From Kalymmatonema hyalinum WJT4-NPBG1 (GTDB lineage: Bacteria; Cyanobacteriota; Cyanobacteriia; Cyanobacteriales; Nostocaceae): a DNA stretch of 44,320 nt. How positions within the stretch are numbered: position 1 is the first letter of the stretch; each line of letters opens with the position of its first letter. Shown here piece after piece: positions 43,944 through 44,320 of the stretch. The translations under genes and the position numbers were made by a program. The stretch lies in the NCBI GenBank assembly GCA_019359075.1, contig JAHHIB010000074.1, positions 1 through 44,320 on the forward strand, written 5' to 3'. The notes under the pieces were generated by a model, which worked only from the letters and a program-made list of their open reading frames with translations, had not been told where the DNA came from and searched no databases.

Positions 43944-44320
43944 AGTGGGAGTAGGAGGGAGAATGGGCTTACAGGTGCTTTTTGAAACAGAATCAAGTCA
44001 TCTTTGCTCATCTTCAGTGAGAATTTCCTGATACCAAGGGGATTCTCACAATACTGGCATATCCCACCTTATGATTTGTTGCACAATGGGTGTATCTAAC
44101 ACAAAACTAGCAAAAAATGCCAGCAATGATTCTAATTGCTTGAGTTGCTTGGATGCTCGCAGCTGGTGTAATGCTCGTTGTACAGATGAAAGGCATCATA
44201 AGACCTCGTGGGAAGTATGGAAACTCAGCGTCTTCAGACCTGAGAGGAAATACGACTCGTGCGACTTTAGTCGCTTTGTTCCATTACCGCCTTGGGGTTA
44301 CTTGAATCGGTGTACTTTTG
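43944..44320 (+). other. Right-edge region with an open, Cys-rich frame running off the window
   Basis: A frame with ATG codons at 44071 and 44086 stays open to the last base, about 83 codons. The translation has paired cysteines (NCLSCLDARSWCNARC) and a hydrophobic/aromatic end (PLPPWGYL). No family is recognised and it may be chance; only sequence beyond 44320 can tell. The first 125 bases of the region hold nothing visible. Confidence 0.25.

Overview
The window reads as chromosomal DNA of a filamentous, probably heterocyst-forming cyanobacterium (Nostocales). The evidence is frequent GCGATCGC (HIP1) sites, ycf3, an orange carotenoid protein, DapL-type lysine synthesis, heptameric short tandem repeats (STRR), GC-rich palindromic repeat islands, and a very long multi-PAS hybrid kinase. 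The species cannot be fixed from sequence alone. No rRNA, tRNA or CRISPR array was recognised.

Layout. 0.2-7.5 kb: a 1891-residue cytosolic PAS/GAF hybrid histidine kinase with a ribbon-helix-helix N-terminus, divergent from an orange carotenoid protein gene (photoprotection). 7.5-11.6 kb: an accessory islet with a Doc/antitoxin pair, an orphan DUF433 antitoxin, an AT-rich reverse transcriptase-HEPN gene of the abortive-infection (AbiA-like) kind split by one in-frame TAG, a relic of the dapL 3' end, and a small basic ORF. 11.6-15.2 kb: a minus-strand housekeeping run (ttcA, lumenal-type pentapeptide protein, mtnC, dapL). 15.2-25 kb: a TIGR04283-like glycosyltransferase, a MerA-like flavoprotein, a PAS-CRP regulator, mgtE, a small orphan, a stress-type SDR and a PGM1-related ATP-grasp ligase. 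25-33 kb: a zinc-ribbon membrane Ser/Thr kinase, a secreted pentapeptide protein, an M20 amidohydrolase, a hemerythrin protein and four small conserved genes (DUF2993, DUF2231, DUF2809, DUF167). 33-37 kb: GST, SRAP peptidase, ycf3, gatC and glutathionyl-hydroquinone reductase. 37.3-38.7 kb: a tnpA-less TnpB element with a divergent ribbon-helix-helix gene. 38.7-44.3 kb: a zinc-ribbon/PstS-like membrane protein inside a 44-bp inverted repeat pair, a DUF3531-NUDIX operon, a TPR lipoprotein-like/exported protein and an ECF-type ABC ATPase.

Themes. Much of the core content concerns photosynthesis and redox protection (OCP, Ycf3, GST, hydroquinone reductase, hemerythrin). The accessory content is concentrated in two places: the 7.5-11.6 kb islet and the TnpB element. 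The two observations most worth checking are (i) a perfect 13-bp-arm palindrome that fills the 34-bp gap between a CopG-like gene and an apparently intact TnpB nuclease and abuts both start codons, suggesting dedicated repression of an RNA-guided nuclease; and (ii) the RT-HEPN gene interrupted by a single amber codon, with a 37-bp direct repeat of its own 5' end.
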